Made by a program: the position numbers and the translations under genes | The notes under the pieces: model-generated | The model's database searches: none | What the model was told of the DNA's origin: nothing | The model's input: only the letters and a program-made list of their open reading frames with translations | NCBI RefSeq assembly: GCF_040939455.1 | Contig: NC_134108.1 | Coordinates: 35,756,501 to 35,820,500 of the forward strand | Reading direction: 5' to 3' | Length of the DNA stretch: 64,000 nt | DNA from: Microcebus murinus | Taxonomy: Eukaryota > Chordata > Mammalia > Primates > Cheirogaleidae | Shown here: one piece after another, positions 59,871 through 64,000 of the stretch | How the letters are laid out: every line of letters begins with the position of its first letter | Position numbering within the stretch: position 1 is the first letter of the stretch

Positions 59871-60281
59871 TTAATTTATGTATAAACAGCCTCATTTTGG
59901 CATTTAACTAACATGTTGGGTAAAGTGATTGCTTCCGAATTTTGTATAAATAAGTAAATGCTGTAACCAGATCATCTCCTGGCTTTGTAATCTGAAGTTA
60001 TCAACCTTTTAATCTGAGATTTGAGAAACCAGCCATCTAAAAAAAATTCATGCTGACAATTTCCCCTGCACTCTCGTGTGTTGTGTTGAATATTAACTAG
60101 GAGTTTGGATTCAGAACTGTTGCAGGCTGGCAGAATATAATTACTTTATAAAATAGTGTATTAAAATACTCTGTGAGGGTGGAGGAAGAAAAATATATTA
60201 TGTAACTTCAAAATCGTTTAGAGAAGGAACTTGTAGTGAATATAATTCTGTGTAATTATGCAACATTTCTTGCCTGGTCAG

Positions 60282-60384
60282 ATGTGTGCGCCTAGCCCTG
60301 GTTCACGATATGGCAGAATGCATCGTTGGGGACATAGCACCAGCAGATAACATCCCCAAAGAAGAAAAACATAGGCGAGAAGAG
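60282..60384 (+). CDS. HDDC2: HDDC2 coding exon 3 (residues 65-99)
   Basis: Third coding exon, 103 bases, following the acceptor TGCCTGGTCAG. Its first base completes the split Arg65 codon. It encodes CVRLALVHDMAECIVGDIAP and then ADNIPKEEKHRREE. His73-Asp74 is the HD dyad that names the superfamily and binds the metal. Glu77 and Asp82 keep the +4 and +9 spacing from His73 seen for catalytic-site acids of YfbR. The exon ends in GAG followed by the donor GTCAGT at 60385, phase 0, giving 99 complete codons from three exons. The known protein is about 204 residues, so roughly 105 C-terminal residues, including the last metal-ligand Asp, lie in exons beyond the right edge. I searched 60385-64000 by eye for the next exon and did not find it. 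Confidence 0.95.
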
Positions 60385-61204
60385 GTCAGTGTTGACTGTT
60401 GACTCTGCAAAGGAACCACCAGAAAAACCTGTTGCTGAAGCCACACTAAGTTTATTAGACCTATTGCAGTAAGTGAGAATACCACCTTGGCAGCCTTAGG
60501 AGTGTCTCAGGAAAGGGACAGTCAGGGGAGGATGTTTTTATAGAGTTTTAAGGCTTGGGCTGAAGAATGTTAAGGTGGATATGACAAGGTAGACAACTAG
60601 CTGGGATTGCACAGTTTAGGACATAATAGTTTTAGATTGGTTGGAATAATGAGAGAAGGTCTTAAAGAATCTCAAAGAGTAAGCTGTTAGTGCTTACTCT
60701 GTTTTAGGTGGTTTACAATCTTATCTTCTGGAGGAAAAGATTTTCTAGAGTAAGTAGCCAATTGGTTTTCGCTTGTTCTCAGCTTTGTTTAACACAAGAA
60801 TAGGAGTGTATGCCTCTCCCAACTTTGTTTAACATATGGACAGAAAATGATATTGATTGGTTTTAGTTCTCATTAGTAGGTGGATATAGGTAGTATGGCT
60901 TTCATTAGAACAGTGGAAATAGCTAGAACTTAAGTGAATTTGTGGGAATTCTCCATGCTAGTTACACTCTTTGGTGAGTTTTATAAATTACCAGTATAAT
61001 AATTATTATAATTCTTATTTAGAAAATTAAGTCCTTGAACTTAGTGGGTGAAAATAAACCAAAGCAAAGAAAAAATATTTGTATTAGTAAGTAATGAATC
61101 ATATAAATAAGATATTAAATCAATGTCAATTTGGGCTATAAACCCAGAGCCTAGGATAAAGAGGATGACATGTTTGAAGCAGAGGTTGGAAAATGTGGGA
61201 ATTC

Positions 61205-61220
61205 TTTTTTTTTTTTTTTT
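61205..61220 (+). repeat. Poly(T) run in HDDC2 intron 3
   Basis: About 16 consecutive T residues with no SINE attached on either side that I can recognise. Confidence 0.9.
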
Positions 61221-62651
61221 GATAGTACATGGCTGGTTCCCAGTTCAAAGATTATTGCAAGCTGCTTTTATTGTAGGCTTGAGAGATTGGTCCTAAATTG
61301 CTTTATTGGGATGGTTTAACAAGGCTGATTTGCTGAGAACTGGGGGAGACTAGAGCTCAGTAACCAGTAGCATTTTGCCCCTTCAGACACAAAAAGAGCC
61401 CCAAGGAATGAGAGTCCCAGCGTAGGTGGTAGGTGTTCTAGCCCACCCAAAAATGTGGGTGCAAGGGGTATAGTCTAAGGAATATGTTCTTGCTGCCAAA
61501 GTACATGTCTGAGATATAGGCTGACCATCAGGACAGAAGGGGAGAAAGCTAAGGAAATGTTTCTCTATGTGAGTCTATACTGCCATGAATAAAGAATTCT
61601 TAAGTTGATTAGCAGAGTTAATACAAAAAGATACCAGTTAGCTCAAGATGCTGAACTGCAGAAAGGGGTTGGCACCTGAACCAGAGGGTGGTGAGTAATG
61701 AAGTACAACATAGAGGAAAATGAGGGGAAAAAAACTCCTCAATTATATGTTGCAAGATGTACGAGAGTTTTGTTCAATGGAAAATCTGGACGTTGTGGAG
61801 GAGAAATCATATCTTGAAGTACCAGAAGGTCATCAAAGACCTTAAAGTGAGGAGAAGGTGTGAAGAAACGAGACACAGAGGAAGAAAAGACAAACTGTTC
61901 CTCTGGAAGCACTGAGTGAATTTGAAGTTTACTCCACAGAGAAGCAAGTCAGAACCTTCTGGAGAAGCACCAGAGTCAGTGTGAAAGATGGAGAAGAGGA
62001 AAGCCTTCTACTGTCCTGGCAAGACCTGAGTCTTGACGCCCCATGGAGGGGTACAAAAGGGGCCTGAACAACCAGAGAGGGTGCTGTTGGCTTCCTGGAT
62101 GCTCTATCCTGGCTATGATGAAAAACCTTTCCGGCCTCATTAAACCTCCTGGCTGCTGCCCACTCCTGCTGATTCACTGGGGAATAAATGTCATGAGCAG
62201 AAGGGACCAGGGAAGCATCTTGAAGAATCACAAGTTCTTAGACAAGAAACCAAAGGCTTTTGGAGAGCACTGATATGTCATTGCGTCTTCCTGCTGCTGG
62301 TCAGGATTTGGGAACAGAGAAGAAAATCTGGGAGTCCAACAATTCTTTATGCAGATGGTGTTTATGAACATGATTTGGATGTCTGCAACATGCATTAAGA
62401 TAATTAAATAGGGGTTTCTTGGCTCTAGGTGGAACTTGCATAATGAGAACCAGGAAGCACCATTTGTCCCAGGCCAGCTGACTGGATCAGCAAGGCTTTA
62501 GACTGAACCTTTTTATTGCCCCAAATGGGTATTATAAGCGTATTCTTCCCCAGGAGCTGACCTTCTGTGGTTAGAAAACTGAGGCAGATTAAATGAGGAA
62601 TAGAATGAGGATGGTGAAGGAATTTGAAGCCATTTGAGAGTGAGTTGTTCT

Positions 62652-62790
62652 CTGGCTGGACATGGTGACTCATGTTTATAATTTCAGCACTTTGGGAGGC
62701 CACAGTGGGAGGATCATTTGAGGCCAGGAGTTCAAAACCAACCTAGGCAACATAATGAGACATTGTCTCTACAAAATATTTTTTTTAAAA
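62652..62790 (+). mobile_element. Alu left-arm monomer
   Basis: 'ctggacatggtgactcatgt', 'ttcagcactttgggaggcc', 'gaggccaggagttcaaaacc', 'caacataatgagacattgtc' and an A/T-rich end. Only the left arm is present. Confidence 0.85.
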
Positions 62791-63737
62791 AGAAGAGTAA
62801 GTGGCCCCTCAAACATGATATTTTGAAAGGAAACTTGAGCAACTCAGAAATGAAGGAAGAGATGGGAATAAGGGTAGCTCCTGGGACCTCTGAAACTAGA
62901 AGTACAGAACACCCTCTGCTCTTATGTTCTTTCATCTCTGCTTTTCTTTGGGGTTTTGGCTAATCCATAGGCTTCTCTTCCTAGTTGGGGATATGGCTTC
63001 TTTCTCCTTGTCCCTGCTGGACAAATCATGCAGACCGCCCCTGAGTGACTTGGTTTGAATTATTAGGCTATCTCTTGGATCAGTTATTGTGGCCACAGAT
63101 AGTCTGGCCCAGCAGGATCACTGTCCACCTGTTTGACCTTGTGTTTGTAGGTGAGACAGGAAAACAGGAGGGATGGAGTTAGGCATTGTGGAAGAACTAC
63201 AGGGAGAACTTCAGGGGGAACTTTCAGCTTGATACAAGAAAGTACTTACTGCCATTGCTACCTAAAGCCCGTGTGGGCACCCTCTGGACGTGTTTGTGGA
63301 GAGAGGACAGAAGTGTTCTGTGAGGCTGTTCAAAGGTTCACATGCCACATGGATAGTTGGACTAATTGCCCTTTAATATCCCTTTTCAGCCTTGTGAGTA
63401 TACGAGCCTACAAAATTCTATTGTATAACTTCCTTTATGTTAATGACAATAATTGCCCATTTGTGTAGCACTTTAAATTTTATAATAAAAACATATTAGA
63501 AATAAAAAATGAATATAATACTATACAAAAAATTTTTTTGAGCTTTATAATTCACTGTTACTTTCCTATTCTCCTCTTAGGTTTTTTTTTTTCCTTGTTT
63601 TTAATTTATTTTATTTTTTCACATTTTTTTATTTTAATAGATGTAATGGGTACAAGTTGAATTCTGTTATATGTATATATTGTATAGCGGTGGAGTCTTG
63701 GCTTTTGGTGTTAGTTTGTTTTGCACTTTGGTACTGC

Positions 63738-63872
63738 TGGACGTGGTGTTGCCTGCCTATAATCCCAGCTATTCGGGAGGCTGGGGAGGGAGGATCACTT
63801 AAGCCCAAGAGTTTGAGACCAGCTTGGGCAACACAATGAGATCCCATCTCTATTAAAAAAGAAGAAGAAGAA
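63738..63872 (+). mobile_element. Free Alu monomer (FRAM-like)
   Basis: 'ctggacgtggtgttgcctgc', 'tataatcccagctattcggg', 'gaggatcacttaagcccaag', 'gtttgagaccagcttgggc' and 'aatgagatcccatctctat', then an A and AAG-repeat tail. Confidence 0.85.
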
Positions 63873-64000
63873 CAATAACAATTCTGATGTGCTTATGATT
63901 GACATTTATGTGGGTATATATAAGTCCACAAGATGTAAAATCTGTGAGCTCATTTCTGATATTTCTGTAATTGTTTCACACCCTCCTTGTTCTTTTTTGT

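Larger units (their letters stand above)
58518..60281 (+). other. HDDC2: HDDC2 intron 2
   Basis: GT-AG intron of 1.76 kb, phase 2. It holds a small retroposed RNA with an A-rich tail at 58815-58914 and an antisense MIR near 59685-59870. The remainder is unremarkable AT-rich sequence. Confidence 0.9.
60385..64000 (+). other. HDDC2: HDDC2 intron 3, partial (runs off the window)
   Basis: Begins with the donor GTCAGT and has no acceptor-exon pair matching HDDC2 before the window ends. It contains a poly-T run at 61205-61220 and Alu-derived monomers at 62652-62790 and 63738-63872. The stretch 60391-60850 reads like a decayed LTR or other interspersed repeat (two copies of CTTTGTTTAAC about 40 bases apart) but I cannot name the family. 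Nothing else is recognised between 60850 and 62650. Confidence 0.8.

Noticed and set aside
60385..64000. Fourth HDDC2 exon inside the window
   Set aside because: I looked for an acceptor followed by codons for the expected next residues (Glu-Ala-Met-Lys-Gln type) and found none.

Overview
The window is nuclear DNA of a primate, most likely a strepsirrhine (lemur or loris type). The Alu copies near 4.2, 39.5 and 52.0 kb carry the dimeric 7SL-derived structure with strepsirrhine-style wording, namely 'tctactaaaaatagaaaaa' before the mid-element linker and 'gttgctgtgagct' in the right arm. There is also a fairly young L1 and a normal mammalian background of L2, MIR, MaLR LTRs, hAT-Charlie and Tigger remnants. 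Species cannot be fixed from the window alone.

Only one protein-coding gene can be supported: the 5' half of HDDC2 (HD-domain 5'-deoxynucleotidase), on the + strand. Its first three coding exons are 56122-56193, 58396-58517 and 60282-60384, with consensus splice sites and consistent phases, and they encode residues 1-99. The remaining exons lie beyond the right edge. Exon 1 sits in a CpG island preceded by a 112-base nearly pure purine tract. In human the neighbouring gene upstream of HDDC2 is HEY2, about 120 kb away (recalled, not computed), so positions 1 to about 55900 would be the HDDC2-proximal part of the HDDC2-HEY2 intergenic interval.

Layout. 1-8.6 kb: intergenic, with old L1, an interrupted Alu and L2 copies. 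8.9-9.3 kb: MaLR solo LTR. 11.9-12.1 kb: a three-unit 73-bp tandem repeat. 12.4-13.6 kb: two abutting MaLR LTRs, the second containing a 340-bp AT expansion. 13.9-16.3 kb: repeat-poor DNA with clustered transcription-factor-like motifs. 16.3-18.6 kb: an Alu and two opposed L2s. 19.3-22.9 kb: MaLR LTR, a repeat-poor block with a perfect AP-1 site, a Tigger MITE and L2. 25-28.3 kb: decayed L1. 29.6-30.7 kb: MaLR LTR(s) and an (AG)27 microsatellite. 32.4-38.4 kb: the longest repeat-poor stretch, with a CpG-retaining block near 37.1 kb. 38.4-43.8 kb: L1 tail, Alu, and a 5'-truncated young L1 with a 12-bp target-site duplication. 44-55.9 kb: MIR, MER5A, MaLR, Alu and L2 fragments. 56-64 kb: HDDC2 with intronic MER1/Charlie3, a small retroposed RNA with an exact 16-bp duplication, MIR and Alu monomers.

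I found no evidence for a new multigene system. The open reading frames outside HDDC2 and the L1s have no recognisable domain, and many fall inside non-coding repeats. The points most worth a second look are the retroposed 63-nt RNA, the 73-bp tandem repeat, three candidate regulatory blocks (15.4, 20.2 and 37.1 kb) and the HDDC2 promoter purine tract.
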